From assembly GCF_013314895.1 (NCBI RefSeq), contig NZ_JABTYE010000027.1, positions 1 through 64,000 on the forward strand: DNA of 64,000 bases, in the 5' to 3' direction. A model generated the notes under the pieces. That model made no database searches, was not told where the DNA came from, and saw only the letters and a list, made by a program, of their open reading frames with translations. The stretch comes from Cupriavidus gilardii (GTDB taxonomy: Bacteria > Pseudomonadota > Gammaproteobacteria > Burkholderiales > Burkholderiaceae). Positions 18,616 through 27,260 of the stretch are shown here, piece by piece. The translations under genes were made by a program, and so were the position numbers. Numbering within the stretch: the stretch's first letter is position 1; every line of letters starts with the position of its first letter.

Positions 18616-21129
18616 ATGAATGCCAACGAACAGATGATGCAGGCCGTGCTGCCGCCGCAGGAAATTTCGGTCGAGGTGCTGCGCGAGAAGTACGCCAAGG
18701 GCGAGGAACGCACCGCGGCCGATGTGCGTGCCCGCGTGGCGCGCGCACTTGCCGAGGCCGAGCCCGCGGACCAGCGCGAACGCTGGACGCATCGATTCCT
18801 CGCCGCGCTCGAAGGCGGCTTCGTGCCGGCAGGGCGCATCCATTCGGCGGCCGGCACGCGCATCGAGGCTACGCTGATCAACTGCTTCGTGCAGCCGGTC
18901 GGCGATGCCGTGTCCGAGACGGTGGACGGCAAGCCCGGCATCTATGCCGCGGTGGCGCAGGCCGCGGAGACCATGCGCCGGGGCGGCGGGGTCGGCTACG
19001 ACTTCTCGGCCATCCGTCCTTCAGGCGCACTGGTGCGCGGCACGCATTCGCGGGCGTCTGGTCCGGTCTCGTTCATGAAGGTGTTCGACGCCTCGTGCGC
19101 CACCGTCGAATCGGCCGGCGCGCGGCGCGGCGCGCAGATGGGCGTGCTGCGCGCCGATCATCCCGATATCGAGGCCTTCATCCATGCCAAGGATCGCGGC
19201 GAGCTGACCAACTTCAACCTGTCGATCGGCGTCGACGATGCCTTCATGCAGGCGGTCGAGGCCGATGCCGAGATCGACCTGGTCCACGTCGCCGAGCCCG
19301 CGCCCGAGACCATCGCCGCCGGCGCCTGGCGCCGCGACGACGGCATGTGGGTGTACCGGCGCGTGCCGGCGCGCCAGCTGTGGGACCAGGTCATGCAGGC
19401 GACCTACGATCACGCCGAGCCGGGCATCCTGTTCCTGTCGCACATCAACGACGACAACAACCTGTACTACTGCGAGCGCATCGAGGCCACCAACCCGTGC
19501 GCCGAGCAGCCGCTGCCGGCCTACGGCTGCTGCGACCTCGGGTCGATCGATCTGACGCGCTTCGTGCGCGGGCCGTTCAGCGAGGCGGCATCCTTCGATT
19601 TCGACGGCTTCCGCGCGCTGATCGCGGTGGCGGTGCGGATGCTGGACAACGTGCTCGACGTCACCTACTGGCCCCTGCCCGAACAGCAGGCCGAGGCGAT
19701 GGCCAAGCGCCGCGTCGGCCTCGGTTTTCTCGGCCTGGGCAGCGCGCTGGTGATGCTGGGCGTGCGCTACGACAGCGAAGCGGGCCGCGCGCTGGCATCG
19801 CGTATCGCGCAGACGCTGCGCGATGCCGCGTATCTGGCCTCGACGGCGCTGGCGCGCGAAAAGGGCGCCTTCCCGCTGTTCGATGCCGACGCCTATCTGC
19901 AAAGCGGCTTCGCGCGCCGGCTGCCCGAGCCGGTGCGGGCAGCGATCCGCGCGCATGGCATCCGCAATTCGCATCTGCTCTCGATTGCGCCGACCGGCAC
20001 CATCACGCTGGCGTTCGCCGACAACGCCTCGAACGGCATCGAACCGGCCTTCTCGTGGACCTACCAGCGGCGCAAGCGGATGGGCGACGACAGCTACAAG
20101 GTCTACGAGGTCGCCGATCATGCCTGGCGCCTGTACCGCCATCTGGGCGGCGATGTCGAGCAGCTGCCGGACAGCTTCGTCACCGCGCTGCAGATGTCCG
20201 CGCTCGACCATATGAAGATGCTGCAGGCCGTGCAGCCCTATATCGACACCAGCATCAGCAAGACCGTCAACGTGCCGGAGGACTATCCGTACGAGGCCTT
20301 CCGCAATCTGTATCTGGAGGCGTGGAAGGCGGGGCTGAAGGGGCTGGCCACCTATCGCCCCAATCGCGTGCTGGGTGCGGTGCTGTCGGTCGCGGAGGCG
20401 GGGCAGGGCACGGCCGGCGCAGGGGCAGCAGCGGCGGCGGCCAATGACGACGATCCGCTGCGCAAGCCGTTCGCCAGCCGGCCGGTGGGCGACCTCGAGG
20501 GCGTCACGTCCAAGGTGGAGTACCTGACCTACGAGGGCCACAAGACCGTCTATCTGACGGTCAATTTCATGCGCGTCAGCGGCGTGGTCGACGGTCAGCC
20601 GGTGACCATCGAGCGCCCGGTCGAATTCTTCATGCCGGCCGGCCAGCGCAGCGAGGGCCAGCAATGGATTACCTCGACGATGCGGCTGCTGTCGATGGTG
20701 GCGCGCTCGGGCGGCTCGATCGCCAAGGCGCTGGCCGATATGCGCAACGTGGTGTGGGACAAGGGCACGGTGCGCTACGGCACGCTGACGCGGCAGGACG
20801 GCACCGAGGTGCCGCGCTTTCACGACTCCGAGGTCGCGGCGCTCGGCTACGCGCTGCAGCGCATCCTGATCAAGCGCGGCTTTCTCGATGCCGACGGGCA
20901 GCAGGTCCCGGTCGCCGTGCTGGCCGAGCGGCTGGCGCAGCGCGAGGCCGGCCTCGCAATGGACGCCGCGCCGGCGCGGGGACCCTCGGCGCCCGGCGCC
21001 GGCCTGCCGGTCGGCGCGCCGGGAGTCGGCACCGGCAAGCCATGCCCGGATTGCGGTGCGCATGCGCTGCACAAGGTCGACGGCTGCGCCAAGTGTGCCA
21101 ATTGCGGCTACGTCGGCGAGTGTGGCTGA
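18616..21129 (+). CDS. nrdJ: adenosylcobalamin-dependent (class II) ribonucleotide reductase
   Basis: An 837-residue class II reductase that makes deoxyribonucleotides using vitamin B12, independent of oxygen. The barrel holds the paired redox cysteines (LINCFV and YGCCDLGS) and the catalytic NPCAEQPLP segment at about 295. There is no N-terminal ATP-cone. The C-terminus ends in a zinc-ribbon-like set, CPDCG and CAKCANCG, where class II enzymes carry their shuttle cysteines. A glycine/alanine linker (about 596-610) separates core and tail. No cobalamin riboswitch is recognisable upstream. The only upstream element is the divergent ffs promoter. Confidence 0.93.
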   Translation: MNANEQMMQAVLPPQEISVEVLREKYAKGEERTAADVRARVARALAEAEPADQRERWTHRFLAALEGGFVPAGRIHSAAGTRIEATLINCFVQPVGDAVSETVDGKPGIYAAVAQAAETMRRGGGVGYDFSAIRPSGALVRGTHSRASGPVSFMKVFDASCATVESAGARRGAQMGVLRADHPDIEAFIHAKDRGELTNFNLSIGVDDAFMQAVEADAEIDLVHVAEPAPETIAAGAWRRDDGMWVYRRVPARQLWDQVMQATYDHAEPGILFLSHINDDNNLYYCERIEATNPCAEQPLPAYGCCDLGSIDLTRFVRGPFSEAASFDFDGFRALIAVAVRMLDNVLDVTYWPLPEQQAEAMAKRRVGLGFLGLGSALVMLGVRYDSEAGRALASRIAQTLRDAAYLASTALAREKGAFPLFDADAYLQSGFARRLPEPVRAAIRAHGIRNSHLLSIAPTGTITLAFADNASNGIEPAFSWTYQRRKRMGDDSYKVYEVADHAWRLYRHLGGDVEQLPDSFVTALQMSALDHMKMLQAVQPYIDTSISKTVNVPEDYPYEAFRNLYLEAWKAGLKGLATYRPNRVLGAVLSVAEAGQGTAGAGAAAAAANDDDPLRKPFASRPVGDLEGVTSKVEYLTYEGHKTVYLTVNFMRVSGVVDGQPVTIERPVEFFMPAGQRSEGQQWITSTMRLLSMVARSGGSIAKALADMRNVVWDKGTVRYGTLTRQDGTEVPRFHDSEVAALGYALQRILIKRGFLDADGQQVPVAVLAERLAQREAGLAMDAAPARGPSAPGAGLPVGAPGVGTGKPCPDCGAHALHKVDGCAKCANCGYVGECG

Positions 21130-21151
21130 TCGCCCGCTGAAGGCCCGCCTG

Positions 21152-21199
21152 AATGCCCGGCTCAATGCCCGGCTCAATGCCCGGCTCAATGCCCGGCTG
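21152..21199 (+). repeat. 12-bp tandem repeat, four copies
   Basis: The unit AATGCCCGGCTC is repeated four times without change in the nrdJ-dnaX gap. Partly degenerate copies lie on both sides. Confidence 0.85.
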
Positions 21200-21260
21200 A
21201 CCGCGCGCCCGCTCGCCTTGCCGAGCCCCGCGACAGGCCGCCGGCCGGCGGGTCGCCATT

Positions 21261-21269
21261 TGCTACAAT
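21261..21269 (+). promoter_or_regulatory. extended -10 directly before dnaX
   Basis: TGC-TACAAT ends seven bases before the dnaX ATG at 21277. The expected transcription start therefore falls on or within a few bases of the start codon, which suggests a leaderless mRNA. There is no Shine-Dalgarno sequence. Confidence 0.5.
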
Positions 21270-21276
21270 CGCCGCC

Positions 21277-23709
21277 ATGAGTTACCAAGTTCTAGCGCGC
21301 AAATGGCGCCCCAGGGATTTCACCACGCTGGTCGGCCAGGAGCACGTGGTGCGCGCGCTCACGCATGCGCTGGAACAGCAGAGGCTGCATCATGCCTATC
21401 TGTTTACCGGTACGCGCGGCGTCGGCAAGACCACGCTGTCGCGCATCCTGGCCAAGGCCCTGAATTGCACCGGGCCTGACGGCAACGGCGGCATCACCGC
21501 GCAGCCCTGCGGCGTCTGCAAGGCCTGCACCGAGATCGATGCGGGCCGCTTCGTCGACTACATCGAGATGGATGCGGCGTCGAACCGCGGCGTCGACGAG
21601 ATGGCCCAGCTGCTCGACAAGGCGGTCTACGCGCCGACGGTCGGACGCTTCAAGGTCTACATGATCGACGAAGTGCATATGCTGACCAACCACGCCTTCA
21701 ACGCGATGTTGAAGACGCTGGAAGAGCCGCCCGGGCACGTCAAGTTCATTCTCGCCACCACCGATCCGCAGAAGATCCCCGTCACGGTGCTGTCGCGCTG
21801 CCTGCAGTTCAATCTGAAGCAGATGCCGCCCGGCCATATCGTCAACCACCTCGACCGCATCCTGGCCGAGGAGGGCATCGCGCACGACGGCAATGCGCTG
21901 CGGCTGCTCGCGCAAGCCGCGCACGGCTCGATGCGCGACGCGCTGTCGCTGACAGACCAGGCGATCGCCTACAGCGCGGGCGAGGTGTCCGAGGCTTCGG
22001 TGCGCGGCATGCTGGGCGCGATCGACCAGAGCTATCTCGTGCAGCTGCTCGATGCGCTGGCCGCCGAAGACGGCGCCGCGATGCTGGCGGTGGCCGACAG
22101 CATGGCCGACCGCAGCCTGTCGTTCGCCGGCGCGCTGCAGGACCTTGGTTCGCTGCTGCACAAGATCGCGCTGGCGCAGGCCGTGCCCGCATCGGTGCAG
22201 GAGGAATGGCCCGAGGCCGGCGAAGTGCGCCGCCTGGCCGACGCCTTCGACCCGCAGGAAGTCCAGCTGTTCTATCAGATCGCCAATCTCGGCCGCAGCG
22301 AGCTGGCGCTCGCCCCGGACGAGTACGCGGGCTTCACGATGACGCTGCTGCGGATGCTGGCGTTCCGGCCGTCGGCCATGCCGTCGGCGCCGACGCCTGC
22401 AGGGCCCGCGACGGCCGGTGCGCGCCGGGCGCCGGCTCCCGCGGCGGCCAGTGTGGCCGGCGCCGCGGCGGCTTCCGCGCCGGCGGCAACGGTTGCCTTC
22501 GCTTCGCCGGTGTCGACGCCGAGCCCGGTGTCGACGCCGAGCCCGGCGACAGCGCCGGGACGGGCCGCTTCAAACGCCGCCGCCAACAGCGCTGCAACGC
22601 CTGCGACGAGCCTGGCAGCCGCGCCGGCCGCCCCCGCCACGACAGCGGGCCCGCGCCCGGCCGCGCCCAGCCCGATGGGCGGCAGCGCAGCGTCGCCCGC
22701 ATCGGCCCCCGCGCCGGCACCGTCGGCGGCACCTTCCGCGGCACCGTCCGCGGCACCTTCGGCGCCAGCCGCTTCGCCGGCCCTGGCCGCCAGGCCTGCC
22801 GCCGACGGCAAGCCGCTGTCGCCGGCCCGCGCCGCGCTGCAGGCCGCCCGTCAGGCTTCGGCCGGGAAGGGCGGCGGTTCGGCGCGGCCCGTTGCCGCCG
22901 CTCCCGCGCCGGCACCCGTGCCGACCGTACCTGCCGCACCGACGCAATCGCTGCGCCCGGCCGCACCGCAACGCCGGCCCGAGCCGCCGCGTCCGTCAAC
23001 TCCGGCTTCGGCGCCGACGCAGACCACAATGTCCGCCGCAACGTCCGCCGCAACGTCTGCCGCACCGGCCGCCGAACCCGCGCCATGGGAACTGGCCGGC
23101 GGCAGCGACGTGCCGCCGTGGGAAGAGCTGCCGCCCGATCTGCCGCTGATCGGCCCGTACGACAGCGAACCCGAGCCGCAGCGTGCCGCGCCGCTGCGCC
23201 GCCCCGAACCGCCGCGCGCCGCCATGCCGGTGCCGGCCACTGCCGCCGCGGACGAAGCCTTCGCGGCGAGCCCGAACAAGACATCGCCGCCGGTTGCCGC
23301 GCCGCTGCCGCCGGACGACGGTACGCCGGCGATCTTCAACGGCGACTGGCCGGCGCTGGCCGCCAGCCTGCCGCTGAAGGGCCTGGCCCAGCAACTGGCC
23401 TACCAGAGCGAACTGGCGCGCGTGCAGGGCCGTACCTTCGTGCTGCGCGCGCCGGTCGCGGCCATCGCCGAAGGCAATGCGGTCGAGCGTCTGGCGCAGG
23501 CGCTGTCGGACCATTTCGGCGAAGCGGTGCGCGTGCACTGCGAGGTCGGCGCGGTCAGCGAGACCGCCGCGGCCGCCGATGCGCAGGCGCGCGCCGAGCG
23601 TCAGCGCGCGGCCGAGGCGGCGATCGAGAACGATCCCTTCGTGCAGGGCCTGTTGCGCGAATTTGGCGGCCAGATCGTGCCGGGCTCGATCCAGCCGCGC
23701 GCGCTCTGA
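21277..23709 (+). CDS. dnaX: DNA polymerase III subunits gamma and tau
   Basis: An 810-residue clamp-loader ATPase. The AAA+ core (1-about 370) begins MSYQVLARKWRP, with Walker A GTRGVGKT, a four-cysteine zinc module ending CGVCKAC, the DEXX-type MIDEVHML and the SRC motif. It tethers polymerase cores and drives clamp loading. From about 370 to 680 it is an unusually long Ala/Pro/Ser-rich linker. A conserved domain V-like tail (about 690-800) follows, which would contact the polymerase and DnaB. I see no slippery A-tract frameshift site, so only the full-length tau form is evident. It heads the dnaX-ybaB-recR block. Confidence 0.95.
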   Translation: MSYQVLARKWRPRDFTTLVGQEHVVRALTHALEQQRLHHAYLFTGTRGVGKTTLSRILAKALNCTGPDGNGGITAQPCGVCKACTEIDAGRFVDYIEMDAASNRGVDEMAQLLDKAVYAPTVGRFKVYMIDEVHMLTNHAFNAMLKTLEEPPGHVKFILATTDPQKIPVTVLSRCLQFNLKQMPPGHIVNHLDRILAEEGIAHDGNALRLLAQAAHGSMRDALSLTDQAIAYSAGEVSEASVRGMLGAIDQSYLVQLLDALAAEDGAAMLAVADSMADRSLSFAGALQDLGSLLHKIALAQAVPASVQEEWPEAGEVRRLADAFDPQEVQLFYQIANLGRSELALAPDEYAGFTMTLLRMLAFRPSAMPSAPTPAGPATAGARRAPAPAAASVAGAAAASAPAATVAFASPVSTPSPVSTPSPATAPGRAASNAAANSAATPATSLAAAPAAPATTAGPRPAAPSPMGGSAASPASAPAPAPSAAPSAAPSAAPSAPAASPALAARPAADGKPLSPARAALQAARQASAGKGGGSARPVAAAPAPAPVPTVPAAPTQSLRPAAPQRRPEPPRPSTPASAPTQTTMSAATSAATSAAPAAEPAPWELAGGSDVPPWEELPPDLPLIGPYDSEPEPQRAAPLRRPEPPRAAMPVPATAAADEAFAASPNKTSPPVAAPLPPDDGTPAIFNGDWPALAASLPLKGLAQQLAYQSELARVQGRTFVLRAPVAAIAEGNAVERLAQALSDHFGEAVRVHCEVGAVSETAAAADAQARAERQRAAEAAIENDPFVQGLLREFGGQIVPGSIQPRAL

Positions 23710-23805
23710 CACCGGCGCGCTGTCCATCCATACGCCCCTATCGAAGCCGCGCAGCGCGCCCCGACCCACGAACCCACCGAATCCATCGATATCAGGAGAA
23801 GCATC

Positions 23806-24138
23806 ATGATGAAGGGCCAACTCGCCGGGCTGATGAAGCAAGCCCAGCAGATGCAGGAAAACATGAAGAAGATGCAGGAGCAGCTCGCCCTGATCGAGGT
23901 CGAGGGCCAGTCTGGCGCCGGCCTGGTCAAGGTGGTGATGACCTGCAAGAACGACGTCAAGCGCGTGACCATCGATCCGAGCCTGCTCGCCGAGGGCGAG
24001 GACAAGGAGCTGCTGGAAGACCTGGTCGCGGCCGCCTTCAACGATGCGGTGCGCAAGGCCGAAGCCACCACGCAGGAGAAAATGGGCTCGATGACCTCGG
24101 GCCTGCCGCTGCCGCCGGGCTTCAAGCTGCCGTTCTGA
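23806..24138 (+). CDS. ybaB: YbaB/EbfC family nucleoid-associated protein
   Basis: A 110-residue small DNA-binding protein. The N-terminal helix is rich in methionine, glutamine and lysine (QLAGLMKQAQQMQENMKKMQ). A short beta core (VKVVMTCKNDVKRVTIDP) and a second helix follow, and it ends in a Pro/Leu tail, as in EbfC. These proteins form dimers that bend or coat DNA. It has a good Shine-Dalgarno (AGGAGA) eight bases before the ATG. It lies between dnaX and recR, as in most bacteria. Confidence 0.95.
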   Translation: MMKGQLAGLMKQAQQMQENMKKMQEQLALIEVEGQSGAGLVKVVMTCKNDVKRVTIDPSLLAEGEDKELLEDLVAAAFNDAVRKAEATTQEKMGSMTSGLPLPPGFKLPF

Positions 24139-24166
24139 GCGCGGACTTGCCGATCTCGCACATCCA

Positions 24167-24781
24167 ATGAAGGCATCCACTCCCACCTCGCTGCAGGCGC
24201 TGGTCGAGGCACTGAAGGTGCTGCCCGGCGTCGGCCCGAAGTCGGCGCAGCGGATCGCCTATCACCTGCTGCAGCATGACCGCGAGGGCGCGCGCCGGCT
24301 CGGCGACGCGCTGCGCGGTGCGGCCGACGGCGTGCGTCACTGCGCGCGCTGCAATACCTTCACCGAGGCCGAGGTCTGCGAGACCTGCCTGGATCCGCGT
24401 CGCGATGCCTCGCTGCTGTGCGTGGTCGAGACGCCCGCCGACCAGGTGATGATCGAGCAGACGCTGACCTATCGCGGCCAGTATTTCGTGCTGATGGGCC
24501 GGTTGTCGCCGCTGGACGGCGTCGGCCCGCGCGAGATCCATCTGGACCGGCTGCTGGCGCGCGCCACCGATCCCGCGCTGGGCGGCCCGGTGGCCGAGGT
24601 GATCGTCGCCACCAACTTCACCAGCGAGGGCGAGGCCACCGCGCACTACATCGGCGAGATGCTGAAGGCCCGCGGGCTCAAGGTCTCGCGGCTGGCGCGC
24701 GGCGTGCCGGTCGGCGGCGAGCTCGAATACGTCGATGCCGGCACCATCGCGCGCGCGGTGATGGACCGCCGCACGCTGTGA
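24167..24781 (+). CDS. recR: recombination mediator protein RecR
   Basis: A 204-residue protein of the RecFOR pathway, which helps load RecA on gapped single-stranded DNA. The helix-hairpin-helix GVGPKSAQRIAYHLL is at about 21-35. A four-cysteine zinc finger uses Cys59, Cys62, Cys71 and Cys74. A Toprim domain (about 82-175) starts CVVETPAD, and a C-terminal Walker-like VPVGGELEY follows. It starts 28 bases after ybaB and is probably cotranscribed with it. Confidence 0.97.
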   Translation: MKASTPTSLQALVEALKVLPGVGPKSAQRIAYHLLQHDREGARRLGDALRGAADGVRHCARCNTFTEAEVCETCLDPRRDASLLCVVETPADQVMIEQTLTYRGQYFVLMGRLSPLDGVGPREIHLDRLLARATDPALGGPVAEVIVATNFTSEGEATAHYIGEMLKARGLKVSRLARGVPVGGELEYVDAGTIARAVMDRRTL

Positions 24782-24830
24782 GCCGCGGTGCCGCATTGCT
24801 TCGCATCGGCTCGCATGGTCTGATCGCCCG

Positions 24831-25736
24831 ATGAACCTGGCCCGCTTCGATCTGGTCACGCTGGGACTGTTCGTCGCCGTCGCGCGGCAGGGCAGTATTT
24901 CGGCCGGCGCGCGTCAGTCGCATCTGGCCGTTGCCGCGGCCAGCAAACGAATTTCCGACCTCGAGGCCGCGGTCGGCGCGCCGCTGTTCTTCCGCCATGC
25001 GGCCGGGGTGCAGCTGACCGAGGCAGGGCAGGCGTGCTTCCATCATGCGTTGACCGTGCTGCAGGACGTCGAGCGCATGGCGGGCGTGATGTCCGACTAT
25101 GCGTCCGGTGTGCGCGGACAGGTGCGCGTCTGCGCCAACACCTCTGCGATCACGCAATTTCTGCCCGACGATCTGGCCGGCTTCATGCGGCTGCATCCGA
25201 CCATTCGCATCGAGCTCGAGGAGCAGAACAGCGGCGATATCGTCGCGGCGCTGGTCGAGAACCGCGCCGACGTCGGCATCTTCGCCGACCGCACGCCAAG
25301 CGCCGGCCTCGTTACCGTCGAATACCGCCAGGACGAACTGGTGCTGGTGACCCCGCCGGGCCACCCGCTGTCGCAGCGCGGTCCGGTACGCTATGCCGAT
25401 ACCCTCGAATACGATTTCGTCAGCCTGCCGCAGGTGACCTCGCTGGCCGCGCGCCTGCTCGAGGAGAGCAGCCGGCTCGAGCGGCCGTTCCGGCTGCGCA
25501 TCCAGGTGCGCAGCTTCGATGCGATGTGCCGCATGGTGATGGCGGGCCTGGGCGTCGGCGTGCTGCCGCGCATTGCCGCGGAGCCGCACGTCAAGTCGAT
25601 GGGCCTGTCGCTGGTCAAGCTGCAGGACGCGTGGGCGCAGCGCTCGCTGCTGATCGGCATGCGCGATCCGGCCGCGCTGACGGTGTCGGCACGGCTCTTG
25701 ATCACCCATCTCTGCGGCGACCGCGCGCCGTTCTGA
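24831..25736 (+). CDS. LysR family transcriptional regulator
   Basis: A 301-residue LysR-type regulator. The N-terminal winged helix-turn-helix (about 5-62) contains the SISAGARQSHLAVAAASKRISDLE recognition region and FRHAAGVQLTEAG. A periplasmic-binding-like effector domain begins at about 90. It reads toward the CoA-transferase, lyase and Bug genes and is the obvious candidate to control them, possibly in response to their organic-acid substrate. It is co-directional rather than divergent, which is less usual for LysR regulators and their targets. It starts 49 bases after recR. Confidence 0.88.
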   Translation: MNLARFDLVTLGLFVAVARQGSISAGARQSHLAVAAASKRISDLEAAVGAPLFFRHAAGVQLTEAGQACFHHALTVLQDVERMAGVMSDYASGVRGQVRVCANTSAITQFLPDDLAGFMRLHPTIRIELEEQNSGDIVAALVENRADVGIFADRTPSAGLVTVEYRQDELVLVTPPGHPLSQRGPVRYADTLEYDFVSLPQVTSLAARLLEESSRLERPFRLRIQVRSFDAMCRMVMAGLGVGVLPRIAAEPHVKSMGLSLVKLQDAWAQRSLLIGMRDPAALTVSARLLITHLCGDRAPF

Positions 25737-25766
25737 TTTCCTGCGTTGGGGATTGCCCTCTCCCCA

Positions 25767-25890
25767 CCCTCTCCCGCAAGCGGGAGAGGGAGCCTGCTGC
25801 TGGCACTCGATGGTTTTCCCGTCTCCGGCAAGCGGGAGAGGGAGCCCGCTGGCCTCACGGTTTTCCCCTCTCCCGCTTGCGGGAGAGGGG
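25767..25890. repeat. three GAGAGGG-type palindromes in the LysR/CoA-transferase gap
   Basis: Copies lie at 25767-25790 (perfect 11-bp arms CCCTCTCCCGC/GCGGGAGAGGG), 25818-25842 (degenerate left arm) and 25865-25890 (perfect 12-bp arms, inverted loop TT). They fill most of the 327-base gap 25737-26063. The rest of that gap holds only the Shine-Dalgarno GGAG near 26050. Confidence 0.85.
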
Positions 25891-26063
25891 TAGGGGAGAG
25901 GGCAGCAGCCTTTCGCGTTCGGTGAAGGCCCGCTTCACCGATTGACGCCTTCCGCCCCCGCCGGGGCTGCGGCACACTGCGGCCAAATTCGATCGCAGGG
26001 CCAGGCCCCAACCCTCCCGGCGATCGCCAGACACACACACACCGATCCCCGGAGACATTCCGC

Positions 26064-27260
26064 ATGCCGCGACAGATTCTGGATGGCATCCGCGTGCTCG
26101 AACTCGGGCAGCTGATCGCCGGTCCCTTCGCCGCCAAGACGCTCGCCGATTTCGGCGCCCACGTGATCAAGGTCGAACCGCCCGGGCAGGGCGATCCGCT
26201 GCGCAAATGGCGCATGCTGTATCAGGACACCTCGGTCTGGTGGGAGGCGCAGTCGCGCAACAAGGAATCGATCTGCATCGACCTGCGCAGCCCCGACGGG
26301 CAGGCGCTGGTGCGCAAGCTGGCCGCCGAGGCCGATGTGCTGATCGAGAACTTCCGTCCGGGCACGATGGAGAAGTGGGGCCTGGGCTGGGACGTGCTGC
26401 ACGCCGCCAATCCGAAGCTGATCATGCTGCGCGTGTCCGGCTACGGCCAGACCGGCCCGAAGCGCGACGAGCCCGGCTTTGCCGCGGTCGCCGAGGCGAT
26501 GAGCGGGCTGCGCCATCTGACCGGCGAACCGGGCCGGCCGCCGGTGCGCGCCGGGCTGTCGCTGGGCGACACCATCGCCGGCCTGCATGGCGCGCTGGGC
26601 GTGCTGCTGGCGCTGTACGAGCGCGATGCGCGCGGCGGCACCGGCCAGGTCATCGACGTCGCGCTGTACGAGGCGCTGTTCAATCTGAGCGAGAGCCTGC
26701 TGCCCGAGTATTCGGCCTTCGGCGCGGTGCGACAGCCGGCCGGCGGCGCGCTGCCCGGCATTGCGCCGTCCAACGCCTATCCGTGCGCCAGCGGCGAATA
26801 CGTGCTGGTCGCCGCCAACGGCGATGCCATCTTCAAGCGGCTGATGCAGGCGATCGGCCGCGCCGATCTTGCCGACGATCCGGCGCTGGCGCGCAACGAC
26901 GGCCGCGTGGCCCGGGTGGAAGAACTCGACGCCGCGATCGCCGCGTGGACGCGCACGCAGGACATCGACAGCGCGCTGGCCGTGCTGCGCGAGGCCCAGG
27001 TGCCGTCCGGCCGCATCTATACGGTCAAGGACATCGCCGAGGATCCGCACTATCGCGCCCGCGGCGTGATCGAGCAGGTCACCGCGGCCAGCGGCCTGAC
27101 CGTCGAGGTGCCGGGCATCGTGCCGAAGTTGTCGGGCAGCCCCGGCGCGATCCACGATCGCGCGCCGACGCTGGGCGAGCATACCGACGCGGTGCTGGCG
27201 CAGGCCGGCTTCGATGCCGCGACCATCGCCGACCTGCGCGCACGCGGGGTGGTGGCATGA
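26064..27260 (+). CDS. class III (CaiB/BaiF) CoA-transferase
   Basis: A 398-residue family III CoA-transferase. It opens with DGIRVLELGQLIAGPFAAKTLADFGA, the signature of the interlocked-dimer fold. The putative catalytic aspartate lies in LGDTIAGLHG at residue 169, the same number as in formyl-CoA transferase. Such enzymes move CoA from a donor such as succinyl-CoA to an organic acid. The next gene encodes an HMG-CoA lyase-like enzyme and overlaps the stop by ATGA, so the acceptor is probably a 3-hydroxy-3-methyl dicarboxylate or a related acid that the lyase then splits. The substrate is inferred from context only. Confidence 0.88.
   Translation: MPRQILDGIRVLELGQLIAGPFAAKTLADFGAHVIKVEPPGQGDPLRKWRMLYQDTSVWWEAQSRNKESICIDLRSPDGQALVRKLAAEADVLIENFRPGTMEKWGLGWDVLHAANPKLIMLRVSGYGQTGPKRDEPGFAAVAEAMSGLRHLTGEPGRPPVRAGLSLGDTIAGLHGALGVLLALYERDARGGTGQVIDVALYEALFNLSESLLPEYSAFGAVRQPAGGALPGIAPSNAYPCASGEYVLVAANGDAIFKRLMQAIGRADLADDPALARNDGRVARVEELDAAIAAWTRTQDIDSALAVLREAQVPSGRIYTVKDIAEDPHYRARGVIEQVTAASGLTVEVPGIVPKLSGSPGAIHDRAPTLGEHTDAVLAQAGFDAATIADLRARGVVA

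Noticed and set aside
21277..23709. Programmed frameshift in dnaX
   Set aside because: No A AAA AAG slippery heptamer or equivalent A-tract is present near the end of the core domain.
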